Shown: positions 40,506 through 49,621, numbered from the stretch's first letter. The stretch: DNA of 64,000 nt from JABDGR01 sp964561455 (GCA_964561455.1 CAZLPS010000011.1:5654-69653), one strand, 5' to 3'. Made by a program: numbers and translations. Notes: generated by a model not told the origin, from the sequence alone.

Positions 40506-40548
40506 ATCGCGAATCAGCGCAATGGGTTAAGGGGTGCGTCCTGGTATC

Positions 40549-40584
40549 ATCAGCGTCGGTTCGTGATCTCGAACCACGGCTGAT
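40549..40584 (-). promoter_or_regulatory. Stable hairpin in the 5' leader of the giant gene
   Basis: The arms ATCAGC-GT-C-GGTTCG (40549-40563) and CGAACC-AC-G-GCTGAT (40570-40584) form a 14-bp stem with single-base bulges and a TGATCT loop. It ends 43 bases before the start codon, so it would fold in the leader mRNA or act as an operator. Confidence 0.55.
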
Positions 40585-40604
40585 AACGCAGCGCGTTATT
40601 TTTT
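40583..40604 (+). terminator. Terminator-like hairpin plus T6 (plus strand)
   Basis: A perfect 7-bp stem (ATAACGC/GCGTTAT, loop AGC) is followed by six T on the plus strand. Nothing on the plus strand needs terminating except possible antisense transcription out of the giant gene. On the minus strand it would be a second leader hairpin next to the one at 40549-40584. Confidence 0.45.
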
Positions 40605-40737
40605 AAAGATTACGGGTAAAGGGTAAATTGGGGTTGGGTAAAAGCCTCGCTCAAGCATTACACGCCACCCGCCAACGGCGCGCCCGCGTCGTTTCCCATC
40701 GGGGAAAACTCGCGGGGCAGCGAAGGGGCAAAACTTA

Positions 40738-40754
40738 CATTAATAATATTAATG
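40738..40754. promoter_or_regulatory. 17-bp perfect AT-rich palindrome
   Basis: CATTAATA-A-TATTAATG is a perfect 8+1+8 dyad, about 233 bp upstream of the giant gene start, at the edge of the AT-rich island. It looks like a dimeric regulator site, but nothing identifies the binding protein. Confidence 0.4.
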
Positions 40755-41050
40755 GACACTATTACTAATCTTAATTTTGAGGGTGGGGAAAACAAGGTAC
40801 ACAGGCTCTCCAAGAGACTATCTGGAAGGACCTGCGTAAACGGTGTTTGGGATAGGTTGCTTTTAACTATCCCTAGAATAGTAAAAAATTTGTATGGTGC
40901 AACCTACTTATTCGGGCTCCCCATGCTTTCCTGGCGAGTGGAAATCGCTTCCGAAACCCCCTTTCAAAATCGCTTATCCAGCTACCCTAGAATAACGCCA
41001 TATGGGATAGGTCTAATATAGTTAATTAGTTTTACTAATATATCCCTTGA

Positions 41051-41180
41051 GGCTGGCTTTGAAAACTGAATAACGGCCTTGGGCGTCCTCGTTTTCCCAT
41101 TGTGCGTGATTCCAGTGCCCAAACACCTGCAAAATCAGCCCAAGGCGAAATAATACCTCGTTTCCCCTTCAAAGCCAGCC
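41051..41180. repeat. Nested 130-bp fold-back
   Basis: The outer arms GGCTGGCTTTGAA (41051-41063) and TTCAAAGCCAGCC (41168-41180) are perfect 13-bp reverse complements. An inner pair, CCTTGGGC (41077-41084) and GCCCAAGG (41138-41145), is also perfect. Transcribed, it would form a long branched hairpin; as DNA it could be a small mobile-element remnant. Confidence 0.5.
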
Positions 41181-41307
41181 CTGAAATCGCCCTTCCCGAG
41201 CGCGAAAAAAGCACGCTTTTCCGGCCTCTCCGGCATTTTCCAAGCGGCTCATCCATTAGCAAAACTGCCGGTCATGGGCATTATCTAACGTGGATAAACT
41301 CCTGCTT

Positions 41308-41330
41308 GGTCTCGAAACCGATTCGAGACC
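41308..41330. terminator. Perfect 9-bp hairpin downstream of the VWA operon
   Basis: GGTCTCGAA and TTCGAGACC flank a 5-base loop, 112 bp beyond the last stop codon of the operon. There is no T-run on either strand, so if it terminates transcription it is not a classic intrinsic terminator. Confidence 0.35.
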
Positions 41331-41441
41331 CGAGGCTGGTACACCAAGAATATAACCTGTGCCAAAACGACCCCGATGGCCGCGATCAACAAACGCTCGG
41401 ATAATCACCAGAATGGTTGGTAATGCTGCTATCACCCTTCC

Positions 41442-43736
41442 TTACAGCAATCGCCAGCGCCGGCGCAGGCAGAGTTCCAGCGCGTACGCGCCGAACGCGA
41501 GGGCAAGTACCGGCCAGCGATCCCACAACAGCGTCCGTTGCTCATTGACGATGGTCGGTGGCGTGGGGTCCGGAACACTCCACGTGGCCGGAGTGTTTTC
41601 ATCGAGCAGAAGGCCGCGAGTGGACTCGGCGACGGCACGCATCTGGTCAACCGCCGGAGGCGTTTGCGCCAGTTCGCCGCGCGGTTGCTCAATGGCATAA
41701 AGAAAAACTTTGGCGGGATCGAGGCCATCGCCAGTGGCGCGCAACTCCCATTCGCCGGAGGTTGCGGCCGTCCAAGTACAGGTCCATGGGGCATCCGGAT
41801 CGCCCGACGGCTGCACGGTCAACGGCTTTGCCTCACCCAGCGGCGAGACCGCTGTGACGTCCGGTGCCTGGGCTCCCGTTGTCCCACTCAGGCGCAAAGG
41901 CACGTCGTCACCCACTGCAACTTGAGCCGGCGCATCGGCAAATCGCAGGCCCTTTTGATGTCCCTCGCCCAGCCATAACATAAGTTGCTGCCAGAAGGTC
42001 TCGACGATGCGCGAAGTTGACGGCTCATTGAGTTTCCAATGCCAGAGTCCGTCCGTTGTTAGTATCGCCGTGCGCCCGCGCCCATAAATCTGCGTCGCCA
42101 GCAGAATATAGGGCTCATGGCTTACCGGATCCCGCTCCGTGGGATGGACGGCAAGCACCTCCGCCCCGGGCTTGGCCCGACTCACCGGGGCATATTCGGT
42201 GAAGCGCGGCAACAGCGGTGTCTTGGTCTGGTTACCTGCTTGGGCGAAAATTGGCAGCATCAGGGCCGCCGGAGTCAGGCTGAACGGCGTCAGCGGGATG
42301 GGCGGCAAACCGACATTGGAGTTGCCATTGAAATTCAGCGTCTGCATTTCCTGCCGGCGCAGGAGCAGTTCCCGGGCGGTTTCATCGGCGGCGTTGTACT
42401 TGAAATCCACCGGCAGCAATTCGGTGAGTGGCAATCCGGTGAATTGCGGCAAAGCCGGCAGATCGGGGCTGGTAAAAAGCAGGTCGCCGCCCCGGCGCAC
42501 AAATTCCATCAGAGCGCGCTGCTGCAAGCTTGAAAGTTGGGCGGGAAACAGGTGCGCTAGAATTACAAAATCAAAACCCTGGTATCCCTCCACCGTGTCG
42601 GGCAACCGGGTAACGCCGGTGCCGTTGCTGCGGGCAAGGGTGACTTTTAACGCCGGGTTGATCAGCGAGGTCAGGTCAAAACTGGGGTCGGTCTGCAAGG
42701 CGTCAATCAAGTACCGGAAGCCCCAGTCCAGGGCACCCTGGTAAAAAAGCACGCGAATCTTTTCGTGCGCGACGACATGGGTGGCGGTCTGCGCCGCCGC
42801 CGGCGCATCGTCCGTCGTCCCCATGCGCAGAACCAAATTTAATTCGCCCGGATCACCCGAATTTACCGTGGTTTTCCACGGCAACACGTTGTGCCCCGGG
42901 GTCAGCGTAAAAATTCCCGCCATCAGGCGCTCGTTGCCATGCCAGAGCGAGAAGGGTACCTCCTTCGCCTCTTTGCTGTACGCCTCGACGGTGCCCTCAA
43001 GGGCAAACTCACTGTCCCGGAGCGCCGTGGCCGGGGCGCGCAATTCGCGCACCCGTAGGAACGGCTGGGGCTGCAACCGGTTGGCCCCCGAAACAAAATA
43101 AAGCGATACCCCTTCCGTGAGCGCGCGTGTCACCAATTGATCCGCCCGATCAGTCGTGGTGTCCAATCCATCCGTCAGCACAACGACATGGTCCGGACGG
43201 TCTTTGGGCGCGGCGGCGAGCAGGCTCAACAAACTTTGATAAAGCCAGGTTTCCCCGGTCTCGCCGGTGCGCGTCGCCGCGGCCTCGAGGTTCGCTGCCG
43301 GGCGCAAATCTTTGGCCAGGCTGTAGTAATGCGTCTCATCGAATGCCCCCACCGCGCTGGATTCCAGATGCCGCCACGTACGCAGCGCCTCGCTCAGGCG
43401 GGACCGGCCGCGGCTGTCCTCCGTCGTCATACTGTCGGAGCGGTCCACCACCACCGCCAGCCGGTGTTTTGCCACCGTGGCTTGCACCGCCGTCCGCTCC
43501 ACCCGCACCGGATTGGCGAGGCACAGCAATAGCGTGGCCAAAAACAGCATTCGCAGTGTGATCAGGGTCAGGCGCTGCGCCCGCGTTAATGGCCGCAAGG
43601 TACGGCGGTAGCTCAGCCACGCCAGGACGAGACCCAGAAACAAGACCACGCCGAAAACCTCCCACGCCACCTCGTCAGGCAATCCGGACAACAGCCCGCC
43701 AAATTCCCAGGTGTTGTTGGTAAGAACGTGGTTCAC
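41442..43736 (-). CDS. VWA-domain membrane protein with amidotransferase-like domain (764 aa)
   Basis: Two N-terminal membrane segments (about residues 25-42 and 58-75) are followed by a von Willebrand factor A domain. Its metal site is intact: DRSDS at 98-102 (D-x-S-x-S) and a later VVLTDGLDTTTD. A long extracytoplasmic part follows, including a class I glutamine-amidotransferase-like fold (FDFVILAHLFPAQLSSLQQR, then FVRRGGDLLFTSP). A C-terminal membrane segment sits just before the basic tail LCLRRRWRLL. This architecture is common in Planctomycetes/Verrucomicrobia operons with MoxR and DUF58 and is related to BatA/BatB. Its start overlaps the stop of the 967-aa gene by four bases (ATGA), so the two are translationally coupled. 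The precise role is unknown; envelope-associated metal-dependent protein binding is the family-based guess. Confidence 0.85.
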   Translation of the reverse strand: MNHVLTNNTWEFGGLLSGLPDEVAWEVFGVVLFLGLVLAWLSYRRTLRPLTRAQRLTLITLRMLFLATLLLCLANPVRVERTAVQATVAKHRLAVVVDRSDSMTTEDSRGRSRLSEALRTWRHLESSAVGAFDETHYYSLAKDLRPAANLEAAATRTGETGETWLYQSLLSLLAAAPKDRPDHVVVLTDGLDTTTDRADQLVTRALTEGVSLYFVSGANRLQPQPFLRVRELRAPATALRDSEFALEGTVEAYSKEAKEVPFSLWHGNERLMAGIFTLTPGHNVLPWKTTVNSGDPGELNLVLRMGTTDDAPAAAQTATHVVAHEKIRVLFYQGALDWGFRYLIDALQTDPSFDLTSLINPALKVTLARSNGTGVTRLPDTVEGYQGFDFVILAHLFPAQLSSLQQRALMEFVRRGGDLLFTSPDLPALPQFTGLPLTELLPVDFKYNAADETARELLLRRQEMQTLNFNGNSNVGLPPIPLTPFSLTPAALMLPIFAQAGNQTKTPLLPRFTEYAPVSRAKPGAEVLAVHPTERDPVSHEPYILLATQIYGRGRTAILTTDGLWHWKLNEPSTSRIVETFWQQLMLWLGEGHQKGLRFADAPAQVAVGDDVPLRLSGTTGAQAPDVTAVSPLGEAKPLTVQPSGDPDAPWTCTWTAATSGEWELRATGDGLDPAKVFLYAIEQPRGELAQTPPAVDQMRAVAESTRGLLLDENTPATWSVPDPTPPTIVNEQRTLLWDRWPVLALAFGAYALELCLRRRWRLL

Positions 43737-46636
43737 GGGTGCGCCGTTGATGGGGCGGGATCATGGGCCAGCGATTCAAAATAATTTGCCACCGATGGCC
43801 GGTAAGCTGGCGGGGCGTCGCTCACCTGCCCGGTCGCCAGGACTTGCGGACGCGTCGAAACGTCCGGGGCGACAATCATGCTAATCAGCGCATCAATCTG
43901 CGTGCCCATCATTCGCATAAAGGGCCCGTGCTGGGGATCATCCACCGGCGGGGGCGGCGGCGCCAGCATGGCGATCGGACCGGTGGGGGCATCATTTACC
44001 CGCTTGGCATCGCCTTGAGCAACGCTGGTCGAAATATTGCGGTTGCCCATGGCTGCGGAAAGCGCGATTTGCGCCTGGGCCAGAACATCTTCATGCAAAC
44101 CGCGCAGGGTGCTTGCGCCCGCCCGATCCGCCCGGTCGAGATTCAGCCGGTCGCGGCGGAGCGCTTCGAGCGCTTGGGCGGCCAATACTTCTTGATTACC
44201 AATTGCGGTTTGCCCGTTGGCGGCGCCTTGGGCCAACGCCGTCAGCTTGTTGGCGGCATCCTGGCGGGCTTTGGCGGGGGCTACAGCACCGGCGCTGGCC
44301 AGAACTTTGAGATCGGTCTGCACCTGCGAAGCAGCAATGGCATTGGCCAAGTCCGCCAGTTGCTGTGCGCCTTGGATGGATCCTTGCTCCTGCTGCTTTG
44401 TGGCTCCATCCCGCAGGGCGTTCTCGACCTGGGCTGTGCTGGCGGCGGCGTCGGACGCAGCGGATTTGCTCGCCTCCGGCTTGGCCCCGGCAAGGTCGCC
44501 CGCGCTTTGATTCAAGGTCCGTTGAGCTGTGGCCAAAAGTGCTGCGGCGTCGGCCCGGCCGGCGGCATCCATTTTCGACACGGCATCACGCAATTCCGCG
44601 GCGGCCCGGGCGGCCGGCTCGGCCGCGGCACCGGGATCATCGGCGCTGAGCTTGCCGGCGGATTCGAGACTGGCGTCAGCGGCAGCATTTACCGCAGCCA
44701 TCGCCTCCTTGGGCAATGCGCCAGCCGCTGCCAGTTGCTTAATATCATTCGCCACTTTTCGTTGCTGTGCAGTCAAATCCGCCACCGTCGGCAGGCCGGT
44801 TTCCGATCCGGGGCTTGAGCTGGCCCCGGGGCCCGGGCTGGAAGCGGGAGGGGCAGACGATCCGGGCGCAGCCGCAAGGTTCGGGCTGACCGAGGGTTTG
44901 GACGGAGCGCCGGAGGGAGAGCTTGCCATTCCGGGTTTATTGGTTGCGCTTGGTTGCTGGCCATGTAAATCGGCCGCGGCAGCCATGCCCGCATTTGACC
45001 CGGACGAGGGGCTGGATCCCGCACCAGGCTTTGCGCCGGAACCCGGACTGGGGGAGGAACTCGGGGATGGGGTTGTTGCAATTTGTTTTACTCCAGCAAT
45101 AGGACTCGAGCTGGCGGACGACTGGGAGCGAGATTGGGAGGACGAACTTGCGGCACTGGCCACCTTGTCGGCCAGATCAGATTGAATGCGGGCGAGTTGT
45201 TCCAACTGGCCGGCGGCCGTGGGCTCACGCGGCGGGAGCTTGAACGGTTGGTTCACTTTAAAGGGATCGGGCACCGGCGGTTTGTCGCATTCCGCCTGCG
45301 AAATCACCTTGGTATAATATTTCTCCACGGCGGTAAGTTTCGCCAATGCGCGTCCCTGGTCCGTGCCTGCGGCATCCGGATCGGGCTTGTTCAGGGAGTT
45401 GACGGCCTCAACCATGCGTCCCTTGGCTTGCGTCAGCAAATCAATGATGTCCCCCGGCACGCCCGCCTCCTGGGCCGTTTTGATCGCTTCGTCGGTTCGA
45501 TCCGCCAGTGCCGATTGGGCGCTTCCGGCCATTTTATTGAGACTGGCCCAGTCCGGACCAGCCCGAGTGTCAGGATCTTTGGCCAAGCCAAAGGTGTCCC
45601 GCATCAGTTTAACTTCCGCCAATTTCAGCGTTGTTATGGGATTGGAGGGGTCGTCCTTCGGGGGCGGGGCCGCTGGTTTGTTGTTCGCCAGTTTGGTGTC
45701 ATCCCACAACGACCGTACTTGAAGAAATTGCAGCGGCGAAGTAATCGCCGGCACGGCGGCGTCCGCCACGCCGGCCGGTGCCACCGGCTGGGCGCGCAGA
45801 AAATATGTCACCATGTCAAAGGATTGCACGTTCAACTCATCAAGGTAGAGCGAAAGCTCCACGGTTTGATGGCCGGCGGCAAGGTCCTTCGGCAGTTTAA
45901 TCTCCGGGCGCGCTTCCCCATTGACGGTGACCACCAACGCCACCGACTTGAGACCGGTCGTGGAATCCGCTTCCGCCGTCAACGGCACCTCTTCAATGGG
46001 CGCCGCCGAGGATTCGGGCGAAGGGGACACCCAGTTCAACGTCGCTGTCGGCAACTTGGCCTTGGCTGCAGCCACCTCATCCTTGGCGTCCGCATTGGCT
46101 TTGGCCTCGGCATTGGCTTCCGCAATTTTCGCCGCGTCGGCCTGCGCTGCCCTGGCCGCATACCGCGCAAAATGACTGGAGGCCAAACCATAACCCAGCA
46201 ATCCGAACAAATACAATTGCAAGGCGACCAGCAGCACCAACAGGGTCATCCCTGTCGGCCAAAGCCAGGCGGGCGGGGGCCGATGTTTGGATAGGAAGGC
46301 CTCCGTGTCCCGGCGTTGCGCTTCAGCCAATGCATCCGTGCGGTTCGCCAGTTCTGCCGCCGCCTCGACACGATTGTGTGACATCAGCCGCTCGTCCAGC
46401 GTGCAGGCCACCGTTTGCCTGGAGTAGCGGGACCGGACGCGCGCCAGCGTTGCACCCAACCCAATGAGCGCCCAACACTCGCACAACAATACAATATGTT
46501 TGTCCGTATCCTGAGGATGCCACCAATGATCAAGGATGGTCAGCAGGGCCAATCCGACGATGGCTGTCCAGATGGCGGGCATCCAGAGGGCCTGCCGGTG
46601 ATGGGAACGAATCAGGGTGATGGGCGTGGCTTTCAT
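43733..46636 (-). CDS. Large membrane protein, DUF4175-like (967 aa)
   Basis: Three N-terminal membrane segments can be seen (about residues 17-36, 47-66 and 126-152). After them comes an Ala/Lys-rich charged stretch, a beta-rich part (TATLNWVSPSPESSAAPIEE and following) and a helical part. About residues 500-640 are low-complexity Ser/Pro/Gly/Ala sequence, and the remainder is Ala/Gln-rich and probably coiled coil (for example AAQALEALRRDRLNLDRADR). The N-terminal layout and operon position resemble the DUF4175-type proteins found with MoxR/VWA operons, but I recognise no catalytic motif. ATGA overlaps on both sides couple it to the two VWA genes. It probably forms a periplasm-spanning scaffold with them; that is inference. 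Confidence 0.75.
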   Translation of the reverse strand: MKATPITLIRSHHRQALWMPAIWTAIVGLALLTILDHWWHPQDTDKHIVLLCECWALIGLGATLARVRSRYSRQTVACTLDERLMSHNRVEAAAELANRTDALAEAQRRDTEAFLSKHRPPPAWLWPTGMTLLVLLVALQLYLFGLLGYGLASSHFARYAARAAQADAAKIAEANAEAKANADAKDEVAAAKAKLPTATLNWVSPSPESSAAPIEEVPLTAEADSTTGLKSVALVVTVNGEARPEIKLPKDLAAGHQTVELSLYLDELNVQSFDMVTYFLRAQPVAPAGVADAAVPAITSPLQFLQVRSLWDDTKLANNKPAAPPPKDDPSNPITTLKLAEVKLMRDTFGLAKDPDTRAGPDWASLNKMAGSAQSALADRTDEAIKTAQEAGVPGDIIDLLTQAKGRMVEAVNSLNKPDPDAAGTDQGRALAKLTAVEKYYTKVISQAECDKPPVPDPFKVNQPFKLPPREPTAAGQLEQLARIQSDLADKVASAASSSSQSRSQSSASSSPIAGVKQIATTPSPSSSPSPGSGAKPGAGSSPSSGSNAGMAAAADLHGQQPSATNKPGMASSPSGAPSKPSVSPNLAAAPGSSAPPASSPGPGASSSPGSETGLPTVADLTAQQRKVANDIKQLAAAGALPKEAMAAVNAAADASLESAGKLSADDPGAAAEPAARAAAELRDAVSKMDAAGRADAAALLATAQRTLNQSAGDLAGAKPEASKSAASDAAASTAQVENALRDGATKQQEQGSIQGAQQLADLANAIAASQVQTDLKVLASAGAVAPAKARQDAANKLTALAQGAANGQTAIGNQEVLAAQALEALRRDRLNLDRADRAGASTLRGLHEDVLAQAQIALSAAMGNRNISTSVAQGDAKRVNDAPTGPIAMLAPPPPPVDDPQHGPFMRMMGTQIDALISMIVAPDVSTRPQVLATGQVSDAPPAYRPSVANYFESLAHDPAPSTAHP

Positions 46637-48594
46637 GGCAGTGTGCGGTTGGCGAGGATGAGTTCAAGGCCGAGTACTATCGCGGCGGCGGACATCAGCC
46701 ACCACCAGATTTGACTTTTGTGATCGTCGGGCAGAATGGCGGACGCCGCCACTTCCTGGGCCGGCGACCGGGGTTCACTGGAAATGAGTTTGTTCATGTC
46801 TGATGTGCTAGGCAATGGTGAAAGATCCGATTCTTGAGGATCTAAATTAATGGCAAACAGCCGGGTTTCGTTGTTCGCCTGATACGCGTATATGCCAGGC
46901 GCATCGGCGCTCACCGCCCCAGTTACTTTCCGTGCTTCGCTCACCCGCGGCGAGTCCACCGACTTCCACAGGCCCGGTCCAGGCACGTTAAGATGTTGGC
47001 TGACAAGGCCGGCCTGGGACAACGCCGTCGCGCTATCGCCCAACCACACGATGGCATGGTGGGCAAACGGTACAAACGACGACTGTAGGGGCCAATTGGC
47101 GGTGGCACGACGGTCGTCAAACCCAGTGATGAGCAGCCTTCCTGCCCCAACCCGGACTTCGGTTACCGCCACGGTATGGTCGGACCATCGGGCCAGTGGC
47201 TCAACGTCCTCGCCGGCGAGCGACCAGCCAATCCGAAACTGCGCCTCCAACAGCGGGGCGAGGCTCCGGCCCGCAAACGGCGCAAAGAGCGGATGATCCA
47301 CGTCAAAATCGCGCAAATGCGTCACCTGGCCGTCCGGCTCCAGCTTGGACGGAGTCACCTTCACCCCGTGCCGGCTCAACCATTCAATTTGGTCCGTCGA
47401 ACCGTCGCAAAGAATCCAGGCCGCACCCCCGGACTCCAGAAATTTATCCAGCGCCGCGACGCCAGCACCGCGAAACGGCGCGGAGCCACGCACCACCGCT
47501 ACCGATCCGGTTGGCCACATCGTGGCTGGCGGCGGGCTGATGGCCAACTCCGGCAGATCACCGCCATGGACTGAGGCCAGAGCCCGGGCCAGAAAATCCA
47601 CTTCGGTGCCGGCCTCCGCTGCCAGCAAAACCTTGCGCGAATCGTTGGGCGGAAGCACGGTATAAGCGGTGTCATCCGCGGGAAGGTCGTCCGGTTCAAT
47701 AGTCGCGCGCAACGCCAAATCCCCGGTTCCCGTCGGAGCGGGATAATCCGCCTGCACGAGGTGGAGTTCCCCGGCCGTAAGCTCAACGTCAAGTTTGCCC
47801 AGCAATTGATTTCCTGCGTAAAAACTTACGCTGCGCTGCAGCTTTTCCGGCAGATAAAGCCGTACCGTGGCGGCGAGCACCAGCCGACCTCCGGGACTGC
47901 GACTCGCGTGAAAATTGAAAATGGTCGCCTGGGTCCCCGGAAGCGGCGCGGCCGGCGCGGCCAATAGTTCCACGCCGGGCGGCAACCGGTGTTTAAAATC
48001 AACATCCGACCACGCCAAGTTTTGTTCATCACCAGCGATCAGAATTTTGCGGCGCGTGGCGGGCGTCTCATCCAGCACCGCCGCCGCCAACGCCAGTCCC
48101 GCTGCGTAATGCGAAGATTCATAGCCATCCTCCCGGGATTTCATCGCGGCACGGCCCGCCGCCAGGTCGTCGTTTAGCGGGGCCAGCCATTTTGGGGTCG
48201 GTTGCAGTTGCAGCACTCCGAGCCGGTCCCCCGGGCGCAGGGAAGCAAGCTGCTGATCGAGCCAGTCATCCACGCCTTTGCGCCGGCCAGCCGATTGCAT
48301 GCTGTAGGAATTGTCCACCAGAACAATAACTGCCGCGTTGCCTTTTTCGTCCGGCTGCGGCCAGTAGGGCCGGGAAAATGCGCCAGCCACCAGCAGGATG
48401 ATGGCGCAACGCGCCAGCAACGTCAGCCAGCGGCGCAGCGTCTGGCGCCGGGTGTCCCGGATCGCGAACGGCCCGAGGAATCGGAGGGTGGGAAAGGGCA
48501 CCAGGTCCCGCGGCGAGCGACGCAGCAAATGCAATACAATGGGCAGAGCAATCAGCCCGCCGGCCACCAAGAATGCTGGTAGAACAAGATTCAT
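46633..48594 (-). CDS. BatA-like VWA membrane protein (653 aa)
   Basis: The N-terminus has the BatA layout (PF07584): a membrane segment (LVAGGLIALPIVLHLL), the RRSP...PFPTLRFL motif, then a second segment (WLTLLARCAIILLVAGAF). A VWA domain follows with the metal motif DNSYS at 94-98. The rest is an extracytoplasmic beta-rich region with a partial amidotransferase-like part (FLESGGAAWILCDGSTDQIE). A C-terminal membrane segment (WWWLMSAAAIVLGLELILA) closes the protein. It overlaps the DUF58 gene by four bases upstream and the 967-aa gene by four bases downstream. Family members act in the cell envelope, named for the Bacteroides aerotolerance (Bat) operon; substrate and partner are not known here. 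Confidence 0.88.
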   Translation of the reverse strand: MNLVLPAFLVAGGLIALPIVLHLLRRSPRDLVPFPTLRFLGPFAIRDTRRQTLRRWLTLLARCAIILLVAGAFSRPYWPQPDEKGNAAVIVLVDNSYSMQSAGRRKGVDDWLDQQLASLRPGDRLGVLQLQPTPKWLAPLNDDLAAGRAAMKSREDGYESSHYAAGLALAAAVLDETPATRRKILIAGDEQNLAWSDVDFKHRLPPGVELLAAPAAPLPGTQATIFNFHASRSPGGRLVLAATVRLYLPEKLQRSVSFYAGNQLLGKLDVELTAGELHLVQADYPAPTGTGDLALRATIEPDDLPADDTAYTVLPPNDSRKVLLAAEAGTEVDFLARALASVHGGDLPELAISPPPATMWPTGSVAVVRGSAPFRGAGVAALDKFLESGGAAWILCDGSTDQIEWLSRHGVKVTPSKLEPDGQVTHLRDFDVDHPLFAPFAGRSLAPLLEAQFRIGWSLAGEDVEPLARWSDHTVAVTEVRVGAGRLLITGFDDRRATANWPLQSSFVPFAHHAIVWLGDSATALSQAGLVSQHLNVPGPGLWKSVDSPRVSEARKVTGAVSADAPGIYAYQANNETRLFAINLDPQESDLSPLPSTSDMNKLISSEPRSPAQEVAASAILPDDHKSQIWWWLMSAAAIVLGLELILANRTLP

Positions 48595-49610
48595 TGTTGG
48601 CGAGGCAGGCGGCGCGCCAAATAGGCGCCGAGCGCTGCAACCGGGCTGCCGTCGGTGCGTTGCATCACCAAGTCAGCTTCGTGGGTTAAAAACATTTCCC
48701 CCAGCGTTCGCTGGAATTCTCCAAATCGCTGCAGATAGCCGGCTCGGACTGATGGTGCGTCCAGCATTATGCGCTGCCCGTCTTCCAGGTCAACAAACAG
48801 CCCCATCGCTTCATCGGCGAACTCCAATTCCATCGGGTCCAGAACCTGAAAACCGATACAATCCATCCGGCGGGCGCGCAAGTAGCGCAACACCTCCCCC
48901 AGCTGTGGCAAGTCACAATAAAAATCACTGGCCACCACCAGCACGCAACTGCGCGGCAGAATGTCCGCCAACCGCGCCAGAGCCTCGGTCAGGCGGGCCG
49001 TTCGCTTCACCGGCGGGGATTCGAGACGGGAAAAAACCGCCTGGTGGTGCGCTGACGAGGAGCGCGGCGGCATATAATCCGCCAGGCCAAAATCTCCGGC
49101 GACCCCGGTGTCGCCGACCAGCGCCAGGCCAATGGCGTCGTGCTGGCGCCGCGCGATCAACGCCACCGCCCCCAGCAGGGTCCGCGCAAAATCGGTTTTG
49201 GCCAATAAACCCGGGCGGCTGGAGTAGCCCAGGGACGCACTCTGGTCCAGGACCAGGCAGACCCGCAATTGATTCTCCTCCTCAAACCGTTTGACAAACA
49301 TGCGGTCGGAACGCCCGAACAGGCGCCAGTCTATGCGGCGCAGTTCGTCTCCCGGCTGGTAGGCGCGATACTCTGCAAACTCCAGCGCCGCCCCGCGCAA
49401 CGGGCTGCGGTGCTGGCCCGCCGTATGGGTGTCCACCAGGTAACGCGCCCGCATCGGCAGCGACGGCAACATCGCCAGCAGCCCCAGGTCTATGGGTGTG
49501 GGCTGCCGAATCAGCCGCGACAGCTCGTCCCGGGGCAACAAGCGCGGTGGCACCCGCCGGCTTGAGAGTGGCGGAAGCGGAGGCGGAGACACTCGACGCG
49601 GGGCGGCCAT
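48591..49610 (-). CDS. DUF58 domain protein (339 aa)
   Basis: It carries the DUF58 signature EYRAYQPGDELRRIDW (residues 80-95), then RLFGRSDRMFVKRFEEEN and a degenerate VWA-like start LDQSAS (121-126). A Pro/Arg-rich N-terminus of about 30 residues precedes the domain. No membrane segment is evident, so it is probably cytoplasmic. DUF58 proteins nearly always sit next to MoxR ATPases, and here the MoxR stop is only 11 bp upstream; the pair probably works as ATPase plus adaptor to the VWA proteins encoded downstream. The start codon at 49610 follows without a clear ribosome site; an internal Met at residue 47 is too far into the conserved region to be preferred. Confidence 0.92.
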   Translation of the reverse strand: MAAPRRVSPPPLPPLSSRRVPPRLLPRDELSRLIRQPTPIDLGLLAMLPSLPMRARYLVDTHTAGQHRSPLRGAALEFAEYRAYQPGDELRRIDWRLFGRSDRMFVKRFEEENQLRVCLVLDQSASLGYSSRPGLLAKTDFARTLLGAVALIARRQHDAIGLALVGDTGVAGDFGLADYMPPRSSSAHHQAVFSRLESPPVKRTARLTEALARLADILPRSCVLVVASDFYCDLPQLGEVLRYLRARRMDCIGFQVLDPMELEFADEAMGLFVDLEDGQRIMLDAPSVRAGYLQRFGEFQRTLGEMFLTHEADLVMQRTDGSPVAALGAYLARRLPRQQ

Positions 49611-49621
49611 AACACGGGTAA

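Larger units (their letters stand above)
40506..41441. other. 936-bp intergenic region without a convincing gene
   Basis: It lies between the end of the VWA operon (stop at 41442) and the start of the giant gene (40505), both on the minus strand. The stretch 40740-41050 is clearly more AT-rich than its surroundings. It holds the leader hairpins of the giant gene, three GGGTAAA copies (40614-40620, 40621-40627, 40637-40643), an AT-rich palindrome, paired GGGATAGG and CCCTAGAATA motifs (40849/41004 and 40871/40985), a long fold-back and a perfect hairpin. Small open frames (for example 40752-41021 and 41035-41262) have no recognisable content. The promoter of the giant gene must be here unless it is read through from the operon; I could not identify -35/-10 boxes. 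Confidence 0.7.

Noticed and set aside
40614..40643. GGGTAAA repeats read as promoter or telomere-like element
   Set aside because: Only three copies, one out of register; no supporting boxes or context.
40752..41021. Possible 89-residue plus-strand protein in the AT-rich island
   Set aside because: No recognisable motif, no ribosome site and no neighbour on that strand; cannot be told from chance.
41035..41262. Possible 75-residue minus-strand protein
   Set aside because: Spans the inverted-repeat fold-back and shows no domain; likely chance.
45083..46294. 403-codon plus-strand open frame
   Set aside because: Antisense to the 967-residue membrane protein, which is coupled by ATGA overlaps to its neighbours.
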